A stretch of DNA of 64,000 bases from Brevibacillus_H sp049846925 (GTDB taxonomy: Bacteria > Bacillota > Bacilli > Brevibacillales > Brevibacillaceae). The notes below the pieces were generated by a model. The model worked only from the letters and a program-made list of their open reading frames with translations, was not told the origin of the DNA and ran no database searches. The DNA lies in NCBI RefSeq assembly GCF_049846925.1, contig NZ_JBNCMT010000016.1, positions 1 through 64,000 on the forward strand, in the 5' to 3' direction. The translations under genes were made by a program, and so were the position numbers. Shown piece by piece: positions 42,704 through 50,628 of the stretch (its first letter is position 1; each line of letters starts with the position of its first letter).

Positions 42704-43282
42704 CACTGTAAATTCCTTAAACGTATCGCGAAGCCTTGTTAATGTCATGCTTACTGCTCCTTCCGAGATGCCAAGATGTGACGCAATCTCCTTACTTTTA
42801 TACCCCTGCATAATCATCTTGCATATGACATCCTGTCGTTCTGTCAACTCCAACTCATGATACATCATCCAAAATTCGGATTGTTTATAACCTTTATCAT
42901 CATAAGATATATCTACAGATTCTCCAGCTACGATGTCAAACTCCCAACTAAATGTATCCAGATTACTTTGTCTTGATAATGCGCTCATCTCTTTTCGAAC
43001 ATCGTTTAATGCAGTATAAGCCACCTTCTCAAAGTAAGTGGCAAAGCTTGCCTTTGAAGGATTCCATTTTTCCAACGCCTTTACTAGTGCAAACAAAACA
43101 ATGGTTTCATAGTCTTTCACATCATACACTGGTTTATATCGTTGAAAGGCGTTTGCCGCCCTCCAGGTAATACAATGAATTTGTTTTCTCATAGCGGCCA
43201 GAACATCTTCAAAACTAATCACCTTATCTATGAACTGTTGAACTAAGCTGTCCAAGCTTTTGTTCTCCTGTTGATTAATCAT
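42695..43282 (-). CDS. Prophage sigma-70-type factor (Xpf-like late regulator)
   Basis: The 195-aa protein has region-2-like text (YETIVLFALVKALEKWNPSKASFATYFEKVAYTALNDVRKE, about residues 60-100) and a region 4 helix-turn-helix (LELTERQDVICKMIMQGYKSKEIASHLGISEGAVSMTLTRL, about 142-185). In PBSX the sigma-like Xpf turns on the late operon; this gene holds the matching position at the head of the late region. It has its own terminators and a LexA-like box upstream, so it probably links induction to DNA damage. Confidence 0.85.
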   Translation of the reverse strand: MINQQENKSLDSLVQQFIDKVISFEDVLAAMRKQIHCITWRAANAFQRYKPVYDVKDYETIVLFALVKALEKWNPSKASFATYFEKVAYTALNDVRKEMSALSRQSNLDTFSWEFDIVAGESVDISYDDKGYKQSEFWMMYHELELTERQDVICKMIMQGYKSKEIASHLGISEGAVSMTLTRLRDTFKEFTVAP

Positions 43283-43370
43283 GATTTAGCTCCCCCTAGA
43301 TTTGGCACGATTCTTGGCACGCCTAAGTAAATTGATAAATAAAAATCCAAGAACAAATATCCTAATTCAG

Positions 43371-43382
43371 AACAGTTGTTCT
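43371..43382. promoter_or_regulatory. Predicted LexA (SOS) box
   Basis: GAACAGTTGTTC, flanked to AGAACA-AC-TGTTCT on the minus strand, fits the Gram-positive LexA pattern GAAC-N4-GTTC. It lies 89 bp upstream of the phage sigma gene, just downstream of a TAAAAT -10-like box on the minus strand, where LexA binding would block transcription. Confidence 0.6.
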
Positions 43383-43443
43383 TATTTTATCCTATTTTAT
43401 GTTGATATTAAATATTTTCCCAATTTCATTTTTTACAATAAAA

Positions 43444-43465
43444 AAAGTACCTATTTAGGTACTTT
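43444..43465. terminator. Strong bidirectional terminator
   Basis: AAAGTACCTA-TT-TAGGTACTTT forms a near-perfect hairpin with A/T runs on both sides. It ends the 101-aa gene on the minus strand. Confidence 0.82.
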
Positions 43466-43482
43466 AAGAGATAGACATTCAA

Positions 43483-43788
43483 CTAGAACTCTTTTATTAG
43501 TCTTATCTTTTGTTTTGCTATACTCCATGTCTTAGTCAACTTGGCTTCATCAGTAGATATCCATTCACCATTGTTTTGAAAGTGCTCCATCATGATCCTG
43601 TACACTTTACGTAACGTTTCCTTAGATAAATCGTACCCTTGGATGTCAAGGAAAAAATCAAATACAATTTCTAGATATCCAATTTCAATAGCTTGTATCT
43701 TCAATTCTTTTAACAATGTACTCTTCGTAGTATTCATGTACTTCTTACTTTGCACCATATCTAAGTACATTTCTTTGAGATCGATCAT
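43483..43788 (-). CDS. Hypothetical protein, 101 aa
   Basis: The 101-aa mostly helical protein starts MIDLKEMYLDMVQSKKYMNT behind GAAGGGATG and ends at a strong terminator. No domain was recognised; size and helical content are typical of small phage-encoded or phage-adjacent regulators. It lies upstream of the prophage sigma gene, in the AT-rich left flank of the late region, and may be the last remnant of the missing early region. Confidence 0.6.
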   Translation of the reverse strand: MIDLKEMYLDMVQSKKYMNTTKSTLLKELKIQAIEIGYLEIVFDFFLDIQGYDLSKETLRKVYRIMMEHFQNNGEWISTDEAKLTKTWSIAKQKIRLIKEF

Positions 43789-44073
43789 ATTGACATCCCT
43801 TCACTCTCTTAACGATATTAAGAGATACTACTTCTTGAAAAATAGAGGAAATTTGGATTAACAATTATCTATCTACCATCTTTTACACTACTATCTTAAC
43901 ACCTTGGAATTAAAATTGTATTTCATAACAAACTCAAATAAATATCAAATTTGTATCATTTTTCCAGACAGTAGAAAACAGACCTCCAACTAGAAAGATC
44001 CTTGCTGAACATCTCATATTTTTCTGTGAAAATCGCACTGAATCTATTCAGCCAACAAAATTCGAAAAATTAT

Positions 44074-44097
44074 CTGTTACTTATGATAAGGCTCACC
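44074..44097 (-). other. rlmH 3'-end-like repeat (best putative SCC-type att site)
   Basis: The minus strand contains GAGCCTTATCATAAGTAA and encodes GEPYHK-stop. It matches 22 of 24 positions of the native rlmH end at 50629-50652, in the same orientation, and both mismatches are compatible with an rlmH coding end. It lies in non-coding DNA between the prophage block and cutC. A TGTGC-ATAA-GCACA palindrome (44102-44115) lies directly beside it. Confidence 0.75.
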
Positions 44098-44141
44098 GGA
44101 ATGTGCATAAGCACAAAACCAATATTGAAATAGCTTATCTA

Positions 44142-44828
44142 TTAACACGCAAATGTGTTCAATCTTTCAATGAGGTCCTTAAGTCGCGTCTTATCAATAT
44201 CACCAAAGACAGATTTATTGTATCGCACCGCAGTCCCAAAGTGATATTCCGAAGCTCCAGTTTCTTCGATTACTTGTTTAGCATTCTCAAAGTTCAGGCC
44301 CCCTCCTAGCATGACATTTATATGACCTGAGCTTTTTATCATTTCCTTTATGATAGGAGAATTTTCTGTTATACTTCCTTTTCCTCCTGATGTCAGCACT
44401 GTTTTTATCTGAGGGTATTTGGAAATTACCTTCACCCCATATAGAATATCAGACAGTTCATCAATAGCCTTGTGGAAGGTTATATCTAGTCCGTTGCAAA
44501 GTTCTATCAATTCCTTAATACTTTCTTCACATATTTCCCCTCTTTCATTCAGAACCCCGAATACAACTCCGTTTGCGCCCAGCTCTTTTGCTACAGTTAT
44601 ATCCTTTTTCATTACATCTATTTCTTCTTTTGAATATACGAAGGATTTAGCATGGGGCCTTATCATAACATTTACAGGAATTTTGACCGCCTGCACAACC
44701 TTCTCTATCATTCCATAGCTTGGAGTCAGTCCGCCTTCAGAAAATGCACTGATAAGCTCTATCCTATCTGCTCCACAAGCTTCAATACACAATGCATCAT
44801 CCGGTGTTGTTGCAATAATTTCAATCAT
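44142..44828 (-). CDS. cutC: CutC-family copper homeostasis protein
   Basis: The 228-aa TIM-barrel protein starts MIEIIATTPDDALCIEACGADRIELISAFSEGGLTPS, a clear CutC opening, and contains VNVMIRPHA, EIDVMKKDI, GANGVVFGVL and a C-terminal FGTAVR. The ATG at 44828 follows GAGGAGTGGG; about 79 upstream in-frame codons have no similarity and are excluded. CutC has been linked to copper tolerance, though its reaction is uncertain. Here it shares a segment with a cupredoxin-domain protein, which supports a copper theme. Confidence 0.9.
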   Translation of the reverse strand: MIEIIATTPDDALCIEACGADRIELISAFSEGGLTPSYGMIEKVVQAVKIPVNVMIRPHAKSFVYSKEEIDVMKKDITVAKELGANGVVFGVLNERGEICEESIKELIELCNGLDITFHKAIDELSDILYGVKVISKYPQIKTVLTSGGKGSITENSPIIKEMIKSSGHINVMLGGGLNFENAKQVIEETGASEYHFGTAVRYNKSVFGDIDKTRLKDLIERLNTFAC

Positions 44829-45097
44829 ATACCCACTCCTCATTATTACAAATTCATGATGTTTATCAGCGAAATCTGTCGTTACAATCACAATCTTCAT
44901 CCTGAAATTACCCATAAGGGGCTCCACCATCTGTATATCTTGCTCGGCTTGAGAAATGAACTCGCAGTTCGTTTCTATTTTATTATTCATCTGAATTTCG
45001 TGCACCTGTCGAAGTAGCTTCACCAGGAAGCACGTCCTCTTTTTCAAGAAAATTCTCTTTACCAAACAATTGTTGACGCCTTACAATCTAAAACAAA

Positions 45098-45123
45098 AAC
45101 CGTAGTACCCAAGTGAACGTTTA
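45098..45123 (+). promoter_or_regulatory. Putative ECF promoter of the sigma operon
   Basis: AACCG (45098-45102), 13 bp, AACGTTTA (45116-45123), the same arrangement as upstream of the cupredoxin gene. The AAC-to-CGT distance (17 bp) fits ECF promoters. It lies 40 nt before the sigma factor ATG, so it indicates autoregulation. Confidence 0.7.
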
Positions 45124-45162
45124 TTATAGTGAGAGAGCTGGAAAGAGGGAGTGCCTTTTCTC

Positions 45163-45729
45163 ATGAAGACAAAAACGGATGGAGAGCTCATGCACCTCGT
45201 GATGCAAAAACATCGTCCGGCATTGGAGGAATTATATGACCGGTACATCAAGCTGGTCTACTCTTTTGCCTTGAAGGCGCTAAAAGATGAAGGTAACGCC
45301 CGGATCATTGTACAGTCGGTATTTACTCGACTGTGGACAACGGAAAAAGGCTATGATGCCGATAAAGGACAATTTATTAATTGGCTGATCACTCTTACAC
45401 GCAACATAACCATTGACCACATTCGCAAAGAAAAGAAAGAACAGACCGTCACAATGATTGAACCGGAAAAGTGGGAGCACATCCCTGATCGAACGGATAA
45501 TAATCCTGAGCAGGTTGTATCACGAAAACTGGTAAGAGAACAGATAAGGCAATCCTATCAGTTTCTTACACAAAGCCAGATTGACTTGATTGAGTCTCTC
45601 TATTGGGAGGGTTACTCATTAAGTGAAATTGCTTTGATGAGAAATGAACCGATTGGTACGATAAAAAGCCGACTGCACCAAACGTTGAAAATATTACGTA
45701 AACATTTGGTTCTTGTAAAGGAGGAATAA
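45163..45729 (+). CDS. ECF-type RNA polymerase sigma factor (SigK/RskA class)
   Basis: The 188-aa protein has sigma region 2 (HRPALEELYDRYIKLVYSFALKAL, then FINWLITLTRNITIDHIRKEKKE, about residues 15-90) and region 4 (LTQSQIDLIESLYWEGYSLSEIALMRNEPIGTIKSRLHQTLKILRK, about 135-182). The ATG at 45163 is preferred to a GTG at 45151 that abuts the ribosome binding site. The anti-sigma gene follows after 2 nt. A candidate recognition site lies upstream and recurs before the cupredoxin gene. Confidence 0.9.
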   Translation: MKTKTDGELMHLVMQKHRPALEELYDRYIKLVYSFALKALKDEGNARIIVQSVFTRLWTTEKGYDADKGQFINWLITLTRNITIDHIRKEKKEQTVTMIEPEKWEHIPDRTDNNPEQVVSRKLVREQIRQSYQFLTQSQIDLIESLYWEGYSLSEIALMRNEPIGTIKSRLHQTLKILRKHLVLVKEE

Positions 45730-45731
45730 AC

Positions 45732-46484
45732 ATGGGAACCAGCAGCTGTCATTATTCGAATCATCTGATAGGCTATCTGATCGAGGAACTGCCCAAAAAT
45801 GAAATGGATCTCCTGAAAATTCATTTACATACATGTTTATCGTGCCAACAGGAACTAGAAGAGCTACAGCAAGCATGGCAAGCCATTCCTCTTGAGTTAG
45901 AAAAAATGGACGTGGAAGTACCTGCTGATTTAAAACAAGAAGTAATGAGCACGATCTTCCAACAGGAAGAAGCAGAAACCGAGCATACACCATCTGTCTC
46001 AGGGAAGGGGAAAACCGTTTGGCAGAAGGTTTCCAAGCATGCGAACAAGCTGGCAGTCGCGGCTCTGCTGCTTGCGCTAGGCTCCACATTTTGGAGTAAT
46101 TTGGAGCTCAAAAAGCAACTTCAGACAATCGAAAGCCAGTTATCACTTCCGGCTCAGATCGTACAGGTATATCACTTGTCTTCAGCTGATCCAGAACTGA
46201 ACAAGGCAAAAGGCAACGCATGGCTGATGGAGCAAGGCGGAAAGAAAAAACTGGTGCTTTATCTGCAAGGATTATCGGCAACAAAAGGAGAGGAAGCATA
46301 TCAGGTTTGGCTGATTCATCAGGGAACAAGGCAAAATGCGGGGGTTTTCCGTGTCGATTCATTCGGAAATGGTGTACTTACTTTTGAAATGAAGGAACCC
46401 GTACAATTTGATGGGATAGGCATTACACTGGAAAGTGATACCTTTGGCGATAAACCTCGTGGAAAAAAAGTATTGGGAACGTAA
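45732..46484 (+). CDS. RskA-type anti-sigma factor with zinc-finger N-terminus
   Basis: The 250-aa protein has an N-terminal anti-sigma domain with HLHTCLSCQQEL (H-x3-C-x2-C, about residue 34), a single transmembrane helix near 105-120 (LAVAALLLALGSTFW), and an extracytoplasmic RskA domain with YLQGLSATKGEEAYQVWLIHQGTRQNAGVFRVDSFGNG. It should hold the sigma factor at the membrane until a signal, perhaps copper or redox stress, releases it. GGAGGAATAAAC precedes the ATG, 2 nt after the sigma stop. Confidence 0.9.
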   Translation: MGTSSCHYSNHLIGYLIEELPKNEMDLLKIHLHTCLSCQQELEELQQAWQAIPLELEKMDVEVPADLKQEVMSTIFQQEEAETEHTPSVSGKGKTVWQKVSKHANKLAVAALLLALGSTFWSNLELKKQLQTIESQLSLPAQIVQVYHLSSADPELNKAKGNAWLMEQGGKKKLVLYLQGLSATKGEEAYQVWLIHQGTRQNAGVFRVDSFGNGVLTFEMKEPVQFDGIGITLESDTFGDKPRGKKVLGT

Positions 46485-46500
46485 CAATCTAAAGATCCAT

Positions 46501-46528
46501 TATCCTGGCATCAGGGTATGTTTTTTTT
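46501..46528 (+). terminator. Terminator after the anti-sigma gene
   Basis: TATCCTG-GCAT-CAGGGTA (one G-U pair) is followed by eight T residues. It separates the sigma/anti-sigma unit from the cupredoxin gene, which has its own ECF-type promoter immediately downstream. Confidence 0.75.
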
Positions 46529-46539
46529 CAAAACATTCA

Positions 46540-46565
46540 AACCGATCTTCTGTATCAAACGTTTA
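46540..46565 (+). promoter_or_regulatory. Putative ECF promoter of the cupredoxin gene
   Basis: AACCG (46540-46544), 13 bp, AACGTTTA (46558-46565), identical in both boxes and in spacing to the site before the sigma gene. It lies 35 nt before the ATG. Confidence 0.7.
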
Positions 46566-46599
46566 CTTAGAATGAGACCACGATACAGGAGGGAAAAAC

Positions 46600-47988
46600 A
46601 TGAACAAGCTAGGTTCATTCGTTTTATCATCTGTTTTGCTATTTAGTGCCTTTGGCAGTGTTCAGGCCAACACTCACTCACATCCATCTTCCCATGTCCA
46701 AAAATCCAGCATGACGGTGACGTTAAACGGCAAGGAGCTTACATTCAGCCAACCGCCAAAGAACGTAAATGGCAACCTGTTGGTTCCTTTTCGCGTAATC
46801 GCTGAAGCAGTTGGTGCTGAAGTCGGCTATGATACAGCCCAGAAAACCGTAAAAGTAACGAAAGGAGCCAATTCATATGCCCTCCCGATCGGCGGGAAAA
46901 CAGCTGTGTTAAATGGGGTTGCTGTTCCGCTGGATGTACCTGCCCAGATCGAAAAGGACGTTACCTTAGTGCCGCTTCGTTTTGTCTCAGAAAGTCTGGG
47001 ATTGAAAGTGGAGTATGATCAAGCCACTCAAACCGTTGCTCTCACATCCGATGATGCTCCCAGCGTGAAACTGCTAAGCCCTTCTCAGGATGCCATTTTG
47101 TATACAGACAAGGTAAAAGTAGCCGTTGCAGCTTTTAACCATGAACTGACAGATTTCCGTACCAATACGCAGCCAAAAGAAGCACAGGGACATGTACACG
47201 TCTGGTTGGATACCGATGTCACCAATCCAAAGCTCGCCTATAAAATGATAAATGGAGAACCAGCTGTTTTTGAAAACGTACAGCCCGGAAAACATACGGT
47301 AACAGTTCAATTGGTTGGAAATGACCATAAACCAATCTCTCCGGAATCAAAGCAGGTAATTACGTTTACCACAGCCTTGACTCCTTCTATTCAAATTACG
47401 GGGCCTAAGGAAGGAGAAACCATCAACGGAGATAAAGTGACAGTGACGACAAGCGTATCCCATTTCAAGCTGGATGATTTTAGAACTAATAATATGGTTG
47501 CCGCAGGGGAAGGCCACGTACATATCTGGCTGGACAGGAATGTCAACGACCCGAAAGCAGCCTACAAACAAGTAAACGGGAACCCGGCTGTGTTCGATCA
47601 TGTGAAGCCGGGAAATCATACCCTTACCGTTCAATTGGTCGGAGCCAATCACAAGCCCATTCTTCCTGAAGTGAAACAAGTGGTTCATTTTACAACAAAA
47701 GCAACGCCCCAAAAAGCAATGCCCGCAAAAGCAGCGCCCAAAACGTATGCCGTCAATATTTCCGGTTATGCCTTTAAACCTGGAAATCTGACGGTAGAAA
47801 CGGGAGCAACTGTCACGTTTACCAACTCTGACGACGTCAGCCACACCGTCACGGATCAAGGCGGAACTTTTGACAGCGGTTCTTTGGCAAAAGGAAAGAC
47901 ATTCTCCAAAACGTTTTCCAAAGCAGGTGTGTACAACATCTACTGCAAGCCACACAATTTTATGGTTGCTACGATCACGGTCAAATAG
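46600..47988 (+). CDS. Secreted protein: copper-amine-oxidase-N domain, two repeats, C-terminal cupredoxin
   Basis: The 462-aa protein has a signal peptide (to about residue 24, ending SVQA), a Cu_amine_oxidN1-type wall domain (about 35-150), two repeats of about 105 residues (155-365), each with DFRTN and GHVH(V/I)WLD, and a plastocyanin-like domain at about 383-462 with SHTVT and YCKPHNFM, giving a His-Cys-His-Met type 1 copper site. It would sit outside the cell and bind or carry copper. Its promoter matches the ECF motif of the adjacent sigma operon, so it is probably that factor's main target. Confidence 0.88.
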   Translation: MNKLGSFVLSSVLLFSAFGSVQANTHSHPSSHVQKSSMTVTLNGKELTFSQPPKNVNGNLLVPFRVIAEAVGAEVGYDTAQKTVKVTKGANSYALPIGGKTAVLNGVAVPLDVPAQIEKDVTLVPLRFVSESLGLKVEYDQATQTVALTSDDAPSVKLLSPSQDAILYTDKVKVAVAAFNHELTDFRTNTQPKEAQGHVHVWLDTDVTNPKLAYKMINGEPAVFENVQPGKHTVTVQLVGNDHKPISPESKQVITFTTALTPSIQITGPKEGETINGDKVTVTTSVSHFKLDDFRTNNMVAAGEGHVHIWLDRNVNDPKAAYKQVNGNPAVFDHVKPGNHTLTVQLVGANHKPILPEVKQVVHFTTKATPQKAMPAKAAPKTYAVNISGYAFKPGNLTVETGATVTFTNSDDVSHTVTDQGGTFDSGSLAKGKTFSKTFSKAGVYNIYCKPHNFMVATITVK

Positions 47989-48073
47989 TAAGCCATTGAC
48001 AGCGCTGATCTCACAGGGGCGTTGCAAGTATTGGTCATATTATTAGGACACTCAGAATCAATTTTTCCTTACA

Positions 48074-48103
48074 GGCTCTAGTCTTTTGGCTAGGGCTGTT
48101 TTA
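48074..48103 (+). terminator. Terminator after the cupredoxin gene
   Basis: GGCTCTAG pairs with CTAGGGCT (two G-U pairs) around an 8-nt loop and is followed by TTTTATTGTTT. Confidence 0.6.
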
Positions 48104-48379
48104 TTGTTTCACCTCAAAAACAAGGTAGGAAAAAATGCTTGTCGGCCTATCCTCGGCTGATAAAAGTCCGCTAGCATGGCCGCCGAGCTCGTCTGGATAG
48201 TGTGCTTGCCAAGACCGTTCTATATTTTATCCATCACTTGTGATAAGGTTCTCCGTAACGGGTCTAACGGCGAAGAAACGAAAGAAGCATGCCGCGGCAG
48301 CTCCCTGATCGTTTATAGAGCACTTTCATTGAACTACCGCACACGTTAGCTTAGCGCAAGTCGTAACGGTATCTTGTCG
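48104..48379. other. Non-coding junction holding an rlmH-like repeat
   Basis: No gene is supported in this stretch between the cupredoxin terminator and the PNPOx-like gene. It is GC-richer than its surroundings and contains the repeat at 48231-48254. It looks like a junction between two inserted segments. Confidence 0.55.
48231..48254 (-). other. rlmH 3'-end-like repeat (putative att site, divergent)
   Basis: The minus strand reads GGAGAACCTTATCACAAGTG and encodes GEPYHK-stop (TGA). It matches 17 of 24 positions of the native rlmH end, but nearly all differences are synonymous (GAA for GAG, CAC for CAT, AAG for AAA, TGA for TAA). That pattern suggests descent from another organism's rlmH gene rather than chance. 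Confidence 0.6.
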
Positions 48380-48928
48380 TTAAATCTCTCTTCCGACATT
48401 CATGACCGTTCTATACATTTTTTCTGCTTCAATTGGACTTTCTTTTGCCGTCATATGGTGCGGAATAACACGGCAAACTTGAACCGGTCCGCCGAACACA
48501 GCCGACCTATACTTGTCCACATGCTGCTTCGACAAGGGGCGGTCATAATAGCCAGGTACGTATTTATTGATCATTTCCTGAAGTACATGGGTGGCTTCAT
48601 CCAAATCTGTGATTGGCTCTGCTTGTCCAAATATCATTACGCTCATATAAGCCGTATCCGTTTTGGCAGGCACCGGATCCGTGATGTTCCCGTATTCCTC
48701 ACATACCGTAAAACATACCTCTGAATTTTCACTCATGACATGATTACGCCTTCCATCTCCGGCCCCGTGAAAATAGAGCTTCCCCTCAGACCACACATAA
48801 TTAAGCGGTACAACATAGGGCAGGTTCCCATCAACCAACCCAAGATACCCAATTCTCGCTTGATGAAGGAAGCTTTCAATTTTCTCTTGATCCTGGCATT
48901 CCCTGATCTTGTAACGAACCGTATTCAT
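48380..48928 (-). CDS. Pyridoxamine-5'-phosphate oxidase-like FMN-binding protein
   Basis: The 182-aa protein has a split-barrel flavin fold pattern: FLHQARIGYLGLVDGNLPYVVPLNYVWSEGKLYFHGAGDGRRNHVM at residues 20-65, SVMIFGQAEPITDL and a C-terminal MTAKESP. Similar proteins are annotated as FMN-binding stress or NimA-like proteins. The ATG at 48928 follows GGAAGGGGAG. It is divergent from a MocR-type regulator, a common pairing, and probably its target. Confidence 0.82.
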   Translation of the reverse strand: MNTVRYKIRECQDQEKIESFLHQARIGYLGLVDGNLPYVVPLNYVWSEGKLYFHGAGDGRRNHVMSENSEVCFTVCEEYGNITDPVPAKTDTAYMSVMIFGQAEPITDLDEATHVLQEMINKYVPGYYDRPLSKQHVDKYRSAVFGGPVQVCRVIPHHMTAKESPIEAEKMYRTVMNVGREI

Positions 48929-49090
48929 TTCAAAATCTCCCCTTCCACTCATAACATATTCAACCCACTCCAAACCCCGATACTCTTCTAGGGTGTAGCA
49001 ACGACTAGATTGCAAATACCGGCGTTACTACGGTAGTATATCAGTGAATGGATTGCGCTAAAACATCCAAACATCGAGGTTATGGGCAAT

Positions 49091-49110
49091 CCATAATTAA
49101 TAGATTATGG
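49091..49110. promoter_or_regulatory. Inverted repeat, operator candidate for the MocR regulator
   Basis: CCATAAT-N6-ATTATGG is a perfect 7-bp inverted repeat in the divergent intergenic region, 29 bp before the regulator's ATG. It is the likely binding site for autoregulation or control of the PNPOx-like gene. Confidence 0.5.
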
Positions 49111-49138
49111 TTGGAGCTTCTATTTGGAGGCGTGTACG

Positions 49139-50569
49139 ATGATGAAAGTAATTCGTAATGACAAGAGACCGATCTGGCAGCAATTGCTTGATCAAGCGAT
49201 TCATAATATTACTAGCGGGATCTGGGCGCCAGGGGAATTGCTGATTCCTTCCCGCGAACTTGCTCACATGGTAGGTGTCTCTCGCTCAACGATTCAGATC
49301 GTCTATGAGGAATTGCTAAGTCGAGGCTATACGGTTACATCTCGCCGAGGAGGGACACGGGTTAGTAAATGGAAGCAAGTCACTGAATCAACGAAGGAAA
49401 TAATAGCAGATGGCCCCATCCCCCCCTCACTTCCTTTGTTGAACTCGGCTGTCGATCAATTACATGACTGGTTCGGAGGCCAAGAACAGCGAGAAGTGGA
49501 TATTGATTTTAGTCCCCATGAACCCTATTTAGATGAACAATTTCAAAAGAACTGGCGACAATCGCTTCTTCACGCATCCGCTGCAATGGATTTATCAAAC
49601 TGGGCTTACGGTAATCCCTATGGTTTCACACCATTACGTGAGCAAATTCAGCGTTATTTATCACTTGAACGAGGCATCCATATCCAAACAAATCAGATTC
49701 TGTTGACCTCAGGAGCTCAGCATAGTATTGATTTAATAGCACAATCGCTTTTAGCTGACGGGGACACTATCTCTGTAGAAGACCCCGGTTTTCCAGCTGC
49801 TTGGATGGCGATGAAATATCGTCGTATGAATGTGGTGCCCGTTCCCGTTGATGAGTACGGTCTAGTGGTTGAGCATATTCACCCGCAATCCAAACTAATC
49901 TTTACGACCCCTTCGCACCAATGCGCAGTCGGGGTCGTGATGTCGGAGCCGCGTAGGCAACAATTGCTACATAAGGCTGCTCAAGAACAATTCTGGATCA
50001 TCGAGGACGATTATGATAGTGAGTTTCGATATCGCGGGGAACCACTTCCAACGCTGTTTAGCCAGGCATCTAATAATACCTTGTACCTCATGAGTTTTTC
50101 TAAAATGATTGCTCCAGGCATTCGTATTTCGGCTATCGTTGGCTCTGTGGAGGCAATTGCTCAACTAGCCAGGGTACAGGAGCTGATTTACCGTCATCTT
50201 CCGATTATGGATCAGCTGACTCTAACCCACTTCATCAAGAATGGGCATTTTATGCGCCATATGAGAAGAGTCAGAAATGTGTACCGACGAAGACACGAAG
50301 TCATGACAAAGGCTATTATGGCTAGCGGTTTAGGAGAGCGTTTCAAACTAAGTGGGGTAGAAACGGGATTGCATATGTTCCTTGAAGCTGAAGAGTCATA
50401 CGACGAAGAGACTGTAACAAAGTTAGCTCTTCAAAAGGGATTACGTATATATCCTCTTCGACCCTATTGTTTGGAAAGCAAACGAAAGGGATGGGTGTTG
50501 GGGTTTGCAAAAGTAGATGAAGCATCGATTGAGCAGGGGATTCATCGTCTTGCGGAGTTGATCTTATAG
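49139..50569 (+). CDS. MocR-family regulator (GntR HTH plus aminotransferase-like domain)
   Basis: The 476-aa protein has an N-terminal GntR winged helix (PSRELAHMVGVSRSTIQIVYEELLSRGYTVTSRRGGTRV, about residues 40-80) fused to a fold-type I aminotransferase domain with LLTSGAQHSIDLIA, EDPGFPAAW and SFSKMIAPGIRI, where the Lys would bind PLP. The start at 49139 is 8 nt from GGAGG. MocR proteins sense PLP or related compounds; PdxR is the best known. The divergent partner is a pyridoxamine-oxidase-like protein, which fits a vitamin B6 or amine theme. Confidence 0.9.
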   Translation: MMKVIRNDKRPIWQQLLDQAIHNITSGIWAPGELLIPSRELAHMVGVSRSTIQIVYEELLSRGYTVTSRRGGTRVSKWKQVTESTKEIIADGPIPPSLPLLNSAVDQLHDWFGGQEQREVDIDFSPHEPYLDEQFQKNWRQSLLHASAAMDLSNWAYGNPYGFTPLREQIQRYLSLERGIHIQTNQILLTSGAQHSIDLIAQSLLADGDTISVEDPGFPAAWMAMKYRRMNVVPVPVDEYGLVVEHIHPQSKLIFTTPSHQCAVGVVMSEPRRQQLLHKAAQEQFWIIEDDYDSEFRYRGEPLPTLFSQASNNTLYLMSFSKMIAPGIRISAIVGSVEAIAQLARVQELIYRHLPIMDQLTLTHFIKNGHFMRHMRRVRNVYRRRHEVMTKAIMASGLGERFKLSGVETGLHMFLEAEESYDEETVTKLALQKGLRIYPLRPYCLESKRKGWVLGFAKVDEASIEQGIHRLAELIL

Positions 50570-50628
50570 GGTCATCTTCGCAAGTAAATTTTGTTGGGCC
50601 CCTACACCCTTTTCGTCCAATAATTTAG

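Larger units (their letters stand above)
14818..43282 (-). mobile_element. PBSX/skin-like contractile-tail prophage, late region only
   Basis: All genes run leftward in canonical order: sigma factor, ArpU-type regulator, small and large terminase, portal, MuF head protein, protease/scaffold, capsid, connectors, sheath, tube, chaperone with frameshift, tape measure, LysM baseplate protein, XkdQ-XkdU homologues, fibres, then holin and endolysin. The order mirrors B. subtilis PBSX and skin. No integrase, repressor, replication or excision genes are visible, so it is either a defective or domesticated phage or a phage-like particle producer. It lies between two rlmH-like repeats (13.3 and 44.1 kb). 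Confidence 0.88.

Noticed and set aside
43340..43362. Second LexA-like half-site (AAGAACAAATATCC)
   Set aside because: Only one half of the palindrome is present.
44655..44675. A further TTATCATAA match to the rlmH-like repeat, on the opposite strand
   Set aside because: It lies inside cutC, in codons for the conserved VMIRPHA motif, and is in the wrong orientation. The match is explained by coding constraint.
44829..45065. N-terminal extension of CutC by 79 residues
   Set aside because: The extension has no similarity to CutC and a strong ribosome binding site lies directly before the ATG at 44828.
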